DNA from: an uncultured Archangium sp.
GTDB taxonomy: Bacteria > Myxococcota > Myxococcia > Myxococcales > Myxococcaceae
Length of the DNA: 64,000 nucleotides
Direction: 5' to 3'
Assembly (NCBI GenBank): GCA_903905455.1
Contig: CAIVGN010000130.1
Location: 1-64,000, forward strand
The notes beneath the pieces were generated by a model. The model saw only the letters and a list, made by a program, of their open reading frames with translations, made no database searches and was not told where the DNA came from. Shown one piece after another: positions 55,900 through 64,000 of the stretch. The position numbers and the translations under genes are program-made. Each line of letters begins with the position of its first letter. Position 1 is the first letter of the stretch.

Positions 55900-56988
55900 A
55901 TGGTGCGCCGTCGTCTCCGCCGCAGTGCGATTGGGGTCTCTGGCGTGCTGGTCGCCCTGGTTTCGATCGCCCTGGGCGTGGGGTGTGCGCTGTCGGCGCC
56001 GACGTGGCACGGCCAGGTGAGCGACCACTTCACCGGGGAGCGGTTCACCTCGCCGGGGGGCACGGCACGGCCGGGCGGCTTCGGCTCCATGGGCGGCCTC
56101 GCGGCGTTGCTCAAGTGGCAGCGCGAGCGCCAGCCGGGGGTGTGGAAGGCGTACCGCGAGGAGCCCTTCGGACCGCCGCCGCCGCGCGAGGTGCCGCTGG
56201 GGGCCATGCGGGTGACCTTCATCAACCACGCCACCACGCTCATCCAGCTCGACGGGGTCAACGTGTTGACCGACCCGATCTACGCGGAGCGCGCGAGCCC
56301 CTTCGACTTCGTGGGCCCGCGGCGGGTGCGGCCGCCGGGTGTCCGGTTCACCGACCTGCCGCGCATCGACGCGGTGGTGCTCTCGCACAACCACTACGAT
56401 CACCTGAACCTGGCGACGCTCAAGCGCATCGCGGACACCTGGCCCCACGTGCGCTTCTTCACGGGCCTGGGCATCAAGGCGTTCCTCGACGCGCAGGGGC
56501 TGCCCAACGTGACCGAGCTGGACTGGTGGGACACGCGCGAGGTGGGGGCGATCACCATCCACGCCGTGCCCAACCAGCACTTCTCGAACCGGGGCATCTT
56601 CGACGACGACGGCACGCTGTGGAGCGCGTGGGTCTTCGACGGCCAGCGCGGGCGGGCCTACTTCGGCGGAGACACGGGCTACGGGCCGCACTTCCGGCGG
56701 GTGTACGAGAAGCTGGGGCCGATGCGCCTGGCGGTGGTGCCCATCGGCGCCTTCCGGCCCGAGTGGTTCATGCGCGCGGTGCACATGTCGCCGCCCGAGG
56801 CGGTGCAGGCGGTGCTCGATCTCCACGCGGGCATGGCGGTGCCGATGCACTTCGGCACCTTCGAGCTCGCCGACGACGGGGAGACCGAGGCCGTCGAGCT
56901 GTTGCAGCAAGCGGTCGCCCAGCAGCCGGCGCCGTTCGTGGTGTTGGGCTTTGGTGAAGGCCGAGACGTGCCGGAGGTTCAACCGTGA
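55900..56988 (+). CDS. Metallo-beta-lactamase-fold hydrolase, NAPE-PLD/UlaG-like
   Basis: The 362-residue protein has an N-terminal membrane anchor or signal sequence (about 8-30) and then the MBL fold. LSHNHYDHLN (about 160-169) is the HxHxDH zinc motif, with GGDTGYGPHF and MHFGTFEL supplying the other ligands. The order matches the NAPE-phospholipase-D-like and UlaG-like branch, which hydrolyses phospho- or lactone bonds. Its position beside the ether-lipid-like operon (divergent, 58 bp apart) is suggestive only. The stop overlaps the lipoprotein start. Confidence 0.85.
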   Translation: MVRRRLRRSAIGVSGVLVALVSIALGVGCALSAPTWHGQVSDHFTGERFTSPGGTARPGGFGSMGGLAALLKWQRERQPGVWKAYREEPFGPPPPREVPLGAMRVTFINHATTLIQLDGVNVLTDPIYAERASPFDFVGPRRVRPPGVRFTDLPRIDAVVLSHNHYDHLNLATLKRIADTWPHVRFFTGLGIKAFLDAQGLPNVTELDWWDTREVGAITIHAVPNQHFSNRGIFDDDGTLWSAWVFDGQRGRAYFGGDTGYGPHFRRVYEKLGPMRLAVVPIGAFRPEWFMRAVHMSPPEAVQAVLDLHAGMAVPMHFGTFELADDGETEAVELLQQAVAQQPAPFVVLGFGEGRDVPEVQP

Positions 56989-58985
56989 AGCAGCTGACGA
57001 CGATCGCCCTGATGGCCCTCCTGGCCGCGTGCAACACCGAGCGAGAGGCGGCGATCGCCGTCACCGTGACCTTCGAGCAGGGCGTGGTGTCGAGCCACGT
57101 CGTGGTCGCAGTGACCGGGGACCAGGCCGAGAAGAAGACGCGCTGCATCCCCGTGGCGATGCAGAAGGTGATCGACGTGGGCGTGGCCCAGGGAAAGCTG
57201 CCGGACACGGTGCTCATCAGCGCCCAGGGGTTCACCGACGCCGACTGCCAGCACGCGACCGAGCCTGCCGAGAACGCGGTGGCCATCGAGCGCCGGTTTC
57301 GCAAGGGGCTGATCCTCGAGGCGCCGCTGGTGTTGCGGCAGACGCGCCCGACCCTGGAGACGGCGTGCGCCAACGGGCTCGACGACGACAACGACGGCAA
57401 GACCGACTGCGCCGATGTCGACTGTACGGACCGCGCGTGTTCCAGCGGCAACGCGTGCGTCGCGGGCCAGACCTGCCAGGGCGGCACCTGCCAGGGCGGC
57501 GCGCAGGTGACCTGCACCACCGCGCCCTCGGAGTGCTTCATGGCGCCGGGGCTCTGCGTGGTCGACGCCGGCTGCCGCTACTTCTCGACGCCGGGCGTGA
57601 CCTGCGACGACCACAACGACTGCACGATGACCGACCGCTGCGACACCGCCGGCGACTGCACCGGCCAGCTGCGCGCGTGTACCCAGCCGCCCCCGGGCCA
57701 GTGCTGGGCCGCGGCGGGGGCGTGCGTGGCCGACGCGGGCTGCGTGTACCAGGCCGCCCTCGGGGCGACCTGCGACGATCACGAGAACTGCACCCGCGAC
57801 GATCGCTGCGACGGCGACGCGGGCTGCACCGGCACCCGCGTCACCTGCGCGCCCCGGCAGTGCGCGGCACCCTCGGGGGCGTGCGACGCCGACGGTGGCT
57901 GCCTCTACGCCCCCTTCGACGCGGGCATCGCCTGCGGTGACGGTGGGGCGTGCAACACGCAGGGCAGCTGCCTGCCGCCCTTCCCCTTCGTGCCCTCGAA
58001 CGTGGCGATCAACGACATCCCCACGCCCTCGAGCGGCAAGGTGACCTTCGACTGCGGGACCACGGTCATCGACACCGGGGCGACGGGCGAGCCCAGCGTG
58101 ACCAACTACTGCACGGGGCAGCCGCGCTTCGGCTCGGCGAGCATCACGCAGCCCGGGGGCCTTGCCGCGGTGGTGTTGGCCTTCGACGACCTGGAGATCG
58201 CCGGCGGGAGCACGCTGTCGCTGGTCGGCGCGCGGCCGGCGATCATCGTGTCGATGAAGAACGTGCGCGTGCTGGGCACCATCACGGTGGCGGCGGGCGC
58301 GCAGGCCTGCGTGGGCACCGGCGCTGGCGGGCCCGGCGGACAGGGCCTCCTCGCCCACTCGGGAGCAGGCGGCGGTGGCTTTGCGACGGCCGGTGGCGCA
58401 GGCGGGGCGATCCCGGTGGTGGTCCCCGGAGGCGCTGGCGGCGCGGTCAACGGTGGCGCGCCGGTGCGTGGCGGGTGCCCGGGTGGAACGGCGGGCGGCA
58501 ACAGTCGCGCGTCGCAGGGCGGTGGCGGGCTGCAGGTGGTCGCGTTGGGCACCATCACCCTTGCGGGCGTGATCGATGCCCCGGGCGCGGGCGGCGCAGG
58601 GGGCGGCCTGGCCAACGGCGGCAACGGAGGCGGCAGTGGCGGCGCGCTCCTCTTCGAGGCGCAGCAGGTCATCGCGTCGAGCGGAAGCCTCACCTGCAAC
58701 GGCGGCGGCGGTGGTGAAGGCGGAACGAACAACGCGGGCCAGCCGGGGCAGCTCACGGCGACGCCCGCAGCGGGCGGTACCGACCTCATCCCCGGGAGCA
58801 ACGGCGGCGCAGGCGCGGCCGGAGCCCTCGCGGCCCAGGGCGGCCAGGACGGCTTCAACGGCGGCGGTGGTGGGGGCGGGGCCGGGTTCATCCGCTTCAA
58901 CGTCACCAACTTCTGCGACCTCGGCCCGCAGGTGGTGATCAGCCCCGCCGCGAGCAGCAACCGCCCCGACGCCGGCTGCCCCTGA
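56985..58985 (+). CDS. Secreted lipoprotein with Cys-rich repeats and Gly-rich C terminus
   Basis: The 666-residue protein starts at a GTG inside the preceding stop. It has a lipobox (LLAAC, Cys16) and is probably surface-exposed. Residues about 120-340 hold Cys-rich repeats with DDDNDGKTDCADVDC and two copies of the unit CDDH(N/E)(D/N)CT..DRCD followed by Cys-rich sequence. Residues about 345-440 form a beta-rich module, and about 440-645 are Gly/Ala-rich low complexity in GGAGG-type runs. No catalytic motif is visible. Such composite lipoproteins are frequent in myxobacteria. Confidence 0.8.
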   Translation: MKQLTTIALMALLAACNTEREAAIAVTVTFEQGVVSSHVVVAVTGDQAEKKTRCIPVAMQKVIDVGVAQGKLPDTVLISAQGFTDADCQHATEPAENAVAIERRFRKGLILEAPLVLRQTRPTLETACANGLDDDNDGKTDCADVDCTDRACSSGNACVAGQTCQGGTCQGGAQVTCTTAPSECFMAPGLCVVDAGCRYFSTPGVTCDDHNDCTMTDRCDTAGDCTGQLRACTQPPPGQCWAAAGACVADAGCVYQAALGATCDDHENCTRDDRCDGDAGCTGTRVTCAPRQCAAPSGACDADGGCLYAPFDAGIACGDGGACNTQGSCLPPFPFVPSNVAINDIPTPSSGKVTFDCGTTVIDTGATGEPSVTNYCTGQPRFGSASITQPGGLAAVVLAFDDLEIAGGSTLSLVGARPAIIVSMKNVRVLGTITVAAGAQACVGTGAGGPGGQGLLAHSGAGGGGFATAGGAGGAIPVVVPGGAGGAVNGGAPVRGGCPGGTAGGNSRASQGGGGLQVVALGTITLAGVIDAPGAGGAGGGLANGGNGGGSGGALLFEAQQVIASSGSLTCNGGGGGEGGTNNAGQPGQLTATPAAGGTDLIPGSNGGAGAAGALAAQGGQDGFNGGGGGGGAGFIRFNVTNFCDLGPQVVISPAASSNRPDAGCP

Positions 58986-59019
58986 CGGCACCTCGCGACA
59001 CCGGTCACCCGGGGCCTGT

Positions 59020-59055
59020 TTGACAAATTGGTCGGACCACCATACCAATCGGTCC
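59020..59055 (+). promoter_or_regulatory. Promoter and FadR-like operator upstream of the GntR gene
   Basis: TTGACA at 59020-59025 is a consensus -35. The perfect palindrome TGGTCGGACCA lies at 59029-59039, matching the E. coli FadR box core TGGTCnGACCA. A weak -10 (TACCAA, 59043-59048) follows with 17 bp spacing. A second arm ATTGGT (59027-59032) pairs with ACCAAT (59044-59049). The start codon of the FadR-type regulator is 18 bp past the palindrome, so the protein probably represses its own gene. Confidence 0.7.
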
Positions 59056-59056
59056 C

Positions 59057-59782
59057 ATGACGCTCCAACCCATCGAAGTGCGCCCGTCGGCGGTCGAGGC
59101 CTGTGCGGGGTCGCTGCGAGACGCGGTGCTGCGCGGTGACTTCGTGGAAGGGGCACGGCTCCCCCCGGAGCGGCAGCTGGCGCAGACCCTGGGGGTGAAC
59201 CGGGTGACGGTGCGCGGGGCGCTGTCGCGGCTGGTGGTGGAGGGGTTGCTCTCGGTGCGCCAGGGCAGCGGCTACGTGGTGCAGGACTTCCTGGCTTCGG
59301 GGGGGCCGGAGTTGCTCCCGGCGCTGGTGGGCCACGCCGATCGCCAGGGGGCCTCGACGTTGGTGAAGGACCTGCTCGAGGTGCGTCGGGGACTGGCGCA
59401 GGTGGTGCTGACGCGGCTGGCCGGGCGCCGGGTGAAGAAGGCCGAGTTGGCCGCCATCGAGCGGGCGATCTCCGCGATGGAGGCGTGCGCGGCCGGGCCG
59501 CTGCGCGACGTGGCGGAGGCGGACTTCGCGGTGCTCAGCGCCGTGGTGGCCGCGACGGGGAGCGCCGCCTTCCGCCTCACGCTCAACCCCATTGGCCAGG
59601 TGTTGCTCACCCTGCCCGGCCTCGCGGCTGCGATGTACCGGGCCCCGCTGGAAAACGTCGCCGCGTGGAGGGTGCTCGCCGGCTGGCTGGCCGCCCCTGT
59701 GCCCGAGGGCATTCCCCTCATTCTCTCGGCGCTGGCCGAGCGCGACGAGGCCACCGTGCAGCAGCTCAAGAGGAAGTCATGA
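59057..59782 (+). CDS. GntR family (FadR-type) transcription regulator
   Basis: The 241-residue regulator has an N-terminal winged helix-turn-helix (about 12-75: LPPERQLAQTLGVNRVTVRGALSRLVVEGLLSVRQGSGYVV). A C-terminal all-helical effector domain of FadR/FCD or FadR_C type follows, with LRDVAEADFAVLSAVVAATGSA. The protein starts at the ATG at 59057, right after the FadR-like operator. Its 3' end overlaps the next gene by 4 bp (ATGA), so the regulator and the membrane protein are made together. The ligand is unknown; acyl-CoA is suggested only by the operator sequence. Confidence 0.88.
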   Translation: MTLQPIEVRPSAVEACAGSLRDAVLRGDFVEGARLPPERQLAQTLGVNRVTVRGALSRLVVEGLLSVRQGSGYVVQDFLASGGPELLPALVGHADRQGASTLVKDLLEVRRGLAQVVLTRLAGRRVKKAELAAIERAISAMEACAAGPLRDVAEADFAVLSAVVAATGSAAFRLTLNPIGQVLLTLPGLAAAMYRAPLENVAAWRVLAGWLAAPVPEGIPLILSALAERDEATVQQLKRKS

Positions 59783-60903
59783 GCGTCCTGACGTTGCATG
59801 CCCTGGTCGCGCCCCGCCCGCTGCCCCGGGAGGTGCGACAGGCGCGCCTGCTCTTCGCGGTGCTGGCGGTGCAGTTCCTCGCGCCGGCGCTCTCGTACCT
59901 GCTCACGCCGGACGTGGCCCTGGGGACGCTGGACACGGTGAACCGGTGGCTGGGCGGCGGCCGCTACGTGGCCACGGAGTCGCGAGGCCACGTGTGGCAC
60001 ATGCTCGCGGTCGGCAACGTGATGACGCTGGGCTTCATGTGCGCGCTGTTGGCGGTGGATCTCAAGCGCTTCTACCCGGCGCTGCCGGCGCTGGTGTTCC
60101 TCAAGGGCTTCTCGGCGACCACCGCGCTGGAGCTGGGGCTCACGGGCGGCCCGCCGTTGTTCCTCGCGGTCTTCGGGCTCGATGGGCTGACCACGGTGGC
60201 CATGCTGGGCTTCGGCGTGCGCGCGCACCGGGCGTTGCGGCGCGAGGCAGGCGAGGCGCTGGCGCCGTGGTGGATGTGGCTGTTGGTGTGGAAGCCCGAC
60301 GTGGTGCTCGCCTCGCTCGAGCGCGTTCGCCGGGCGGGCCTCGTGGCCGAGGTGCCGAACCTGCGGCAGGTGTGGCGGGGCGTGCTGCGCATGTGGGGCC
60401 GGGTGCTGTTCCGCAGCGACACCGTGGGCACCTCGAGCCAGCCGGTGCGCGACACCTGGCGGGCGCGGCTGCTGCAGTGGCGGGCGATCCGGCTCCCCTT
60501 CCTGCTCGCGGAGGGCGTCATCGCGCCGCTCGACTTCTCCGGGCTGGTGTCGAGCCCGGAGCGCGTGAGCCGGCACCTGCTGGGCGCGCATCACCAGCCG
60601 GCGCAGCTGGTCTTCGATCTGGAGCTGTTGTCGCTCACCCCGGGCGCGCTCGAGGCCCTGGAACAGGCGGTGCGCGAGGTGCTGACCCTGGACACGCCGC
60701 GCACCCGGTGGCTCCGGGACCTCTGCGTTCACGAGGGGTACCACCAGGGCCTGCTCGACGCGGTCACCCGCTTTCGGGCGGGCGAGCCGTTGGTGACGCC
60801 GGGGCAGGCGCTCGACCCCGACATCACCTTGCGGGGGTTCCTGACCTGGTGCGCCGCTCAGCGGCCCAGCGAGAAGCGCAGCGCGTCTTCCAGCATGGGG
60901 TGA
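59779..60903 (+). CDS. Membrane protein of unknown function coupled to the FadR-type regulator
   Basis: In the 374-residue protein, residues about 20-165 hold four or five membrane helices (LLFAVLAVQFLAPALSYLL, VWHMLAVGNVMTLGFMCALL, ALPALVFLKGFSATTALEL, LFLAVFGLDGLTTVAMLGF) and residues about 185-374 are soluble. I do not recognise a family or catalytic motif. The start is the ATG overlapping the regulator stop. The last 46 bp overlap the 3' end of the convergent TIGR01777 gene. It may transport or modify the regulator's ligand. Confidence 0.7.
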   Translation: MSVLTLHALVAPRPLPREVRQARLLFAVLAVQFLAPALSYLLTPDVALGTLDTVNRWLGGGRYVATESRGHVWHMLAVGNVMTLGFMCALLAVDLKRFYPALPALVFLKGFSATTALELGLTGGPPLFLAVFGLDGLTTVAMLGFGVRAHRALRREAGEALAPWWMWLLVWKPDVVLASLERVRRAGLVAEVPNLRQVWRGVLRMWGRVLFRSDTVGTSSQPVRDTWRARLLQWRAIRLPFLLAEGVIAPLDFSGLVSSPERVSRHLLGAHHQPAQLVFDLELLSLTPGALEALEQAVREVLTLDTPRTRWLRDLCVHEGYHQGLLDAVTRFRAGEPLVTPGQALDPDITLRGFLTWCAAQRPSEKRSASSSMG

Positions 60904-62207
60904 AGGAAGCGGAAGCCGGCCGTGGCGAGGCGCCGGGGTTCGACGTGCTGGCTGGCGAGCAGCGCGCCGTCGGCGAGTTCTCCGAACAGGGCGCGCAGGG
61001 CGAAGGCGGGCAGCGGCGCGATGGCGGGCCGGTGCAGCACGCGGCCGAGCACCTTGGCGTACTCGAGGCTGGTCACGGCGTGCGGGGCGACGGCGTTGAC
61101 CGGCCCTTCGATGGACTCGGTGTAGGCGAGGAAGGGAACGATGCCGATCAGGTCCTCGCTGGAGATCCAGCTCTGCCACGCCCGGCCGCCGGCCAGCGGA
61201 CCGCCGACGCCCAGCTTGAAGGGGGTCAGCAGCTTCGAGAGCGCCCCGCCCCGGGCCGACTGCACGATGCCGGTGCGCAGGTGCACCACGCGGGCGCCGA
61301 GCGAGGCCGCTTCCTCACCCGCCGCTTCCCAGTCGATGCACAGCTTGGCGAGGAAGCGTCCGGCGCGATCGCCGGGCTCGCCGACCTTCGAGTCTTCGGT
61401 GAGCACCTCGTCACCGCGGTCGCCGTAGATGCCGATGGCCGAGCCCTGGATCCACAGCTTGGGCTTCGACCCGCTCTTCTTGAGCGAGGCGATCAGCCGG
61501 CGCGTGTAGTCGACGCGGCTCTGCACCAGCAGCACCTTGCGCTCGGGGGTCCAGCGCTCGTCGGCGATGCCCGCGCCGGCGAGGTTCACCACCACGTCGG
61601 CGCCGTCGAGGGCGCTTTCGTCGAACTCCGCGCCGGTGCGCTTGACCGCGTGGGCCCGGTGGCCGCCGGTGGTGAGGAAGGGAATGAGCGACGAGCCCAC
61701 CAGCCCGCTGGCGCCGGTGACGGCGAAGGTGAGGCGGGGCTTCGAGGCGAAGGCCGCGTGGCGCGAGAGATCGTTCCGGGTCAGCGTGTGCCGGTAGGCG
61801 AACATGCGCTCGAGCTGGCCCTCGGCGAAGCCGCCACCGAAGGCCGAGCCCAGCGGCCCCAGGGGCAGCGCGTAGTCGATGTGGTCGACCAGCTCGCTGG
61901 TGTGGTCGTCCTTGGGCACGAAGGTGTGGGTGTGCACCCACTTGGAGAACGGCCCGCTGGTCTGCTCGTCGCGGAACATGCGACCCGGCTCGTAGGCCGT
62001 GTGCTCGGCGACCCAGCGCTGCTTCACGGGGCCCAGGGGCATGCGCACCACGGTGCGGGCGCCGACCTCGAGGCCACCGACGCGCTCCTCCACCTCTACG
62101 GGGTCGAAGGGAGGGTTCAACCGCTCGAAGCAGCCGGGCCGCTCGTGCCAGGCGAAGAGCTCTTTCGCCGCCACCGGCATCACGGTCCGGCGTTCAAAGG
62201 TTTTCAT
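60858..62207 (-). CDS. TIGR01777-family SDR oxidoreductase fused to SRPBCC domain
   Basis: In the 449-residue protein, residues 1-140 are an SRPBCC-like ligand-binding domain (ELFAWHERPGCFERLNPPF, VKQRWVAEHTAYEPGRMFRD). Residues about 148-445 are a short-chain dehydrogenase with the NAD(P) loop VTGASGLVGSSLIPFL, ADVVVNLAGAGIADERW and GSAIGIYGD (YfcH-like). The C terminus has FLHPMLEDAL, a family signature. The start is the ATG at 62207. Both domains are known to occur fused in this family. It ends tail to tail with the unknown membrane-protein gene, overlapping by 46 bp. Confidence 0.86.
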   Translation of the reverse strand: MKTFERRTVMPVAAKELFAWHERPGCFERLNPPFDPVEVEERVGGLEVGARTVVRMPLGPVKQRWVAEHTAYEPGRMFRDEQTSGPFSKWVHTHTFVPKDDHTSELVDHIDYALPLGPLGSAFGGGFAEGQLERMFAYRHTLTRNDLSRHAAFASKPRLTFAVTGASGLVGSSLIPFLTTGGHRAHAVKRTGAEFDESALDGADVVVNLAGAGIADERWTPERKVLLVQSRVDYTRRLIASLKKSGSKPKLWIQGSAIGIYGDRGDEVLTEDSKVGEPGDRAGRFLAKLCIDWEAAGEEAASLGARVVHLRTGIVQSARGGALSKLLTPFKLGVGGPLAGGRAWQSWISSEDLIGIVPFLAYTESIEGPVNAVAPHAVTSLEYAKVLGRVLHRPAIAPLPAFALRALFGELADGALLASQHVEPRRLATAGFRFLHPMLEDALRFSLGR

Positions 62208-62252
62208 GTGGTGGCTGAGTAACGCGCACGGCGTCACCCAGCCACAACGCCG

Positions 62253-64000
62253 TCAGGCTTTCACGGGCGGCGTGGACTTCACGTAGAGGTCGCGCAGCTG
62301 TTTCTCGTCGACGTCGCCGGGGGCGAGGGTCATCAGGTCGGTGCCCCGCTGCGTCTTGGGGAAGGGGATCACGTCGCGCAGCGACTCGGACTCGGTGATG
62401 AGGAACGCGAGGCGGTCCATGCCCAGCGCGAGGCCACCGTGCGGGGGCGCGCCGAACTTGAGGGCGTCGAGCAGGAAGCCGAACTTGCTGCGCGCGTCTT
62501 CGTCGCTGATGCCCATGGCCTTGAAGACCTTGGCCTGCACCAGGGGGTCATGGAGTCGGATGGAGCCGCCGCCGATCTCGAAGCCGTTGAGCACCACGTC
62601 GTAGCGGTAGCAGTAGACCTTCGCGGGGTCGAACGTCGCCGCCTCGAGGTAGGGCAGGCACTCGTCCATGGGGCGGGTGAAGGCGTGGTGCGCGGCGTGC
62701 CAGATGCCAGTCTCTTCGTCGAACTCGAAGAGGGGCGGGTTGACGACCCACAGGAAGTTCCACTGCCCGCCGGCGCCGAACTCGGGGATGAGCTTGAGCT
62801 TCTTGGCGATGTGCACGCGCAGGTTCGCCATGATGGTGTTGACCGTCGATTCCTTCCCGAACTGGAAGAGGATGAGGTCGCCGCTCTTGGCGCCGGTGGC
62901 GTCGAGGATGGCCTGCTTGAGTGCGGGGCTGGCGGTCTTGAAGAGCGGGGCCTGGGTCCAGTCGCCGTTCTCGGCGAGGCGGGCGCGGGCGAGGCCCTTG
63001 GCGCCCATGCCGGTGACGTAGGCCTCGAGTTCGTCGACGTCCTTGCGCGAGAGCGCGTGGGCGGCGGGGATGACCATGGCCTTGACCAGGCCGCTCTTGA
63101 GGTTCGCGGCCTCGAGCATGCGCGCGTCGACGCCGCCCTCGGCGCCGAACTTCTTCACCAGGTCGGTGAGCACCGTGTGGTGCAGGTCGAAGCGCAGGTC
63201 GGGCTTGTCGTTGCCGTACTTGGCCATCGACTCGTCGAAGTCCATGCGGCGGAACGGCGTGGGGAGGTCGAGGTTGTGGACCTCCTTCCACAGGCGCTTG
63301 AGCAGCCCTTCGATGATGGTGAAGATGTCTTCCTGGGTGACGAAGGACATCTCGACGTCGATCTGGGTGAACTCGGGCTGGCGGTCCACGCGCAGGTCCT
63401 CGTCGCGGAAGCACTTGACGATCTGGAAGTAGCGCTCGAAGCCCGCGACCATGAACAGCTGCTTGTAGAGCTGGGGCGACTCGGCGAGCGCGTAGAACTT
63501 CCCGGGGTTGAGGCGCGAGGGCACGAGGAAGTTGCGCGCGCCGCCGGGGGTGTAGCGGCCCATGAAGGGCGTCTCGAGTTCGAGGAACCCGTTCTCGTGG
63601 AAGAAGCTGCGGGTGGCGGCGTTCATCTTCGAGCGCGTGATGAGCGACTTCTGGAGGTTCGGGCGGCGCAGGTCGAGGTAGCGGTACTCGAGGCGCTTCT
63701 CCTCGCTGGTCTGCACGTGGTCGCTGATCTCGAACGGAGGCGTCTCGGCCTTGTTGAAGATCTCCGCGTAGGACACATAGATCTCGACCTCGCCGGTGGC
63801 GAGGTTGGGGTTGGTCGCGGGGACTTCCTTGTTCTCCTTCTTCGACCACTGCATGCCGCGCGAGCGCACCTCGCCGCGAATGCCGACGACCCACTCGCTG
63901 CGGAACGACTCGGCGAGCGCGTGGGCGTCCTTGGAGAGCCCCGGGTCGAACACGATCTGGGTCAGCCCCTCACGGTCGCGGAGGTCGATGAAGATCAACC
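62253..64000 (-). CDS. aspS: Aspartyl-tRNA synthetase (5' end outside the window)
   Basis: AspRS charges tRNA-Asp. About 582 residues are visible and the N terminus lies beyond the right edge, with roughly 30-45 residues missing. The visible part starts inside the OB domain (IDLRDREGLTQIVFD). It then shows class II motif 2, with FRDEDLRVDRQPEFTQIDVEMSF, the bacterial GAD insertion (GKESTVNTIMANLRVHIAKKL), and motif 3, LALGMDRLAFLITESESLRDVIPFPKT. The GAD domain marks the bacterial type. It is read leftward and is followed by the TIGR01777 gene after 45 bp. Confidence 0.95.
   Translation of the reverse strand, partial: LIFIDLRDREGLTQIVFDPGLSKDAHALAESFRSEWVVGIRGEVRSRGMQWSKKENKEVPATNPNLATGEVEIYVSYAEIFNKAETPPFEISDHVQTSEEKRLEYRYLDLRRPNLQKSLITRSKMNAATRSFFHENGFLELETPFMGRYTPGGARNFLVPSRLNPGKFYALAESPQLYKQLFMVAGFERYFQIVKCFRDEDLRVDRQPEFTQIDVEMSFVTQEDIFTIIEGLLKRLWKEVHNLDLPTPFRRMDFDESMAKYGNDKPDLRFDLHHTVLTDLVKKFGAEGGVDARMLEAANLKSGLVKAMVIPAAHALSRKDVDELEAYVTGMGAKGLARARLAENGDWTQAPLFKTASPALKQAILDATGAKSGDLILFQFGKESTVNTIMANLRVHIAKKLKLIPEFGAGGQWNFLWVVNPPLFEFDEETGIWHAAHHAFTRPMDECLPYLEAATFDPAKVYCYRYDVVLNGFEIGGGSIRLHDPLVQAKVFKAMGISDEDARSKFGFLLDALKFGAPPHGGLALGMDRLAFLITESESLRDVIPFPKTQRGTDLMTLAPGDVDEKQLRDLYVKSTPPVKA

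Overview
The window is a high-GC chromosomal segment that looks like a member of the Myxococcota (Myxococcales-type). The indications are a C-terminal sorting tail of MYXO-CTERM type (Gly-Gly-Cys, one hydrophobic helix, Arg cluster), a Ser/Thr kinase fused to PilZ, a DUF4388 protein, a DnaK paralogue with its own J protein, and GTG/TTG starts with translationally coupled genes throughout. No rRNA, prophage, insertion sequence or CRISPR array was seen. Most of the window is core genome. The 3' end of aspS leaves the window on the right.

Layout. 1-1821 is gene-poor and probably decayed, and it abuts the 3' end of tRNA-Leu(GAG). 1851-5440 is a leftward glycolytic operon, gapA-pgk-tpiA-secG, ending in that tRNA and a terminator. 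5475-9419 holds a secreted amidase with a MYXO-CTERM tail and an SPFH protein. 9667-16451 holds an unusual tRNA-Met, a diacylglycerol-kinase-like membrane protein, a small conserved-looking ORF, a FAD dehydrogenase, a START protein, and an OB-fold protein followed by an HD/DUF4388 protein. 16452-26439 is a leftward set of information-processing genes (tatD, a HEAT protein, metG, holA, asnS, an acetate-type transporter, an AmpG-like MFS protein, holB). It is interrupted at 23734-24158 by a tandem array of about nineteen 21-22 bp repeats. 26539-31574 holds an MscS channel with a cyclic-nucleotide domain, a TIGR02757 protein, MoaB, a Rieske protein and PolX.

31629-38874 is a signalling/chaperone region: kinase-PilZ protein, CPBP protease, amidotransferase-like protein, short Hsp70, J protein, CvpA-like protein. 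38934-48016 holds speA, OsmC, a histone-deacetylase-like enzyme preceded by a 59-codon gene, SRPBCC, glpX, a thioesterase, a secreted phosphatase, a 2OG-Fe(II) oxygenase and a PHA-system-like protein. 48147-50873 is a SNF2-type ATPase. 50875-55841 is a tightly coupled five-gene leftward operon: an alkyl-DHAP-synthase-like flavoprotein, GlcE-like and GlcF-like subunits, a YegS-type lipid kinase and a thioesterase. It looks like an undescribed lipid redox pathway. 55900-60903 holds an MBL hydrolase, a lipoprotein, and a FadR-type regulator with a FadR-like palindrome in its promoter, coupled to an unknown membrane protein. 60858-64000 holds a TIGR01777 oxidoreductase and aspS.

The strongest leads for something new are the 50875-55841 operon, the repeat array at 23734-24158, the FadR-like operator/regulator/membrane-protein unit at 59020-60903, and the kinase/Hsp70/J-protein region. 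All functional names come from reading motifs by eye; no database search was run.
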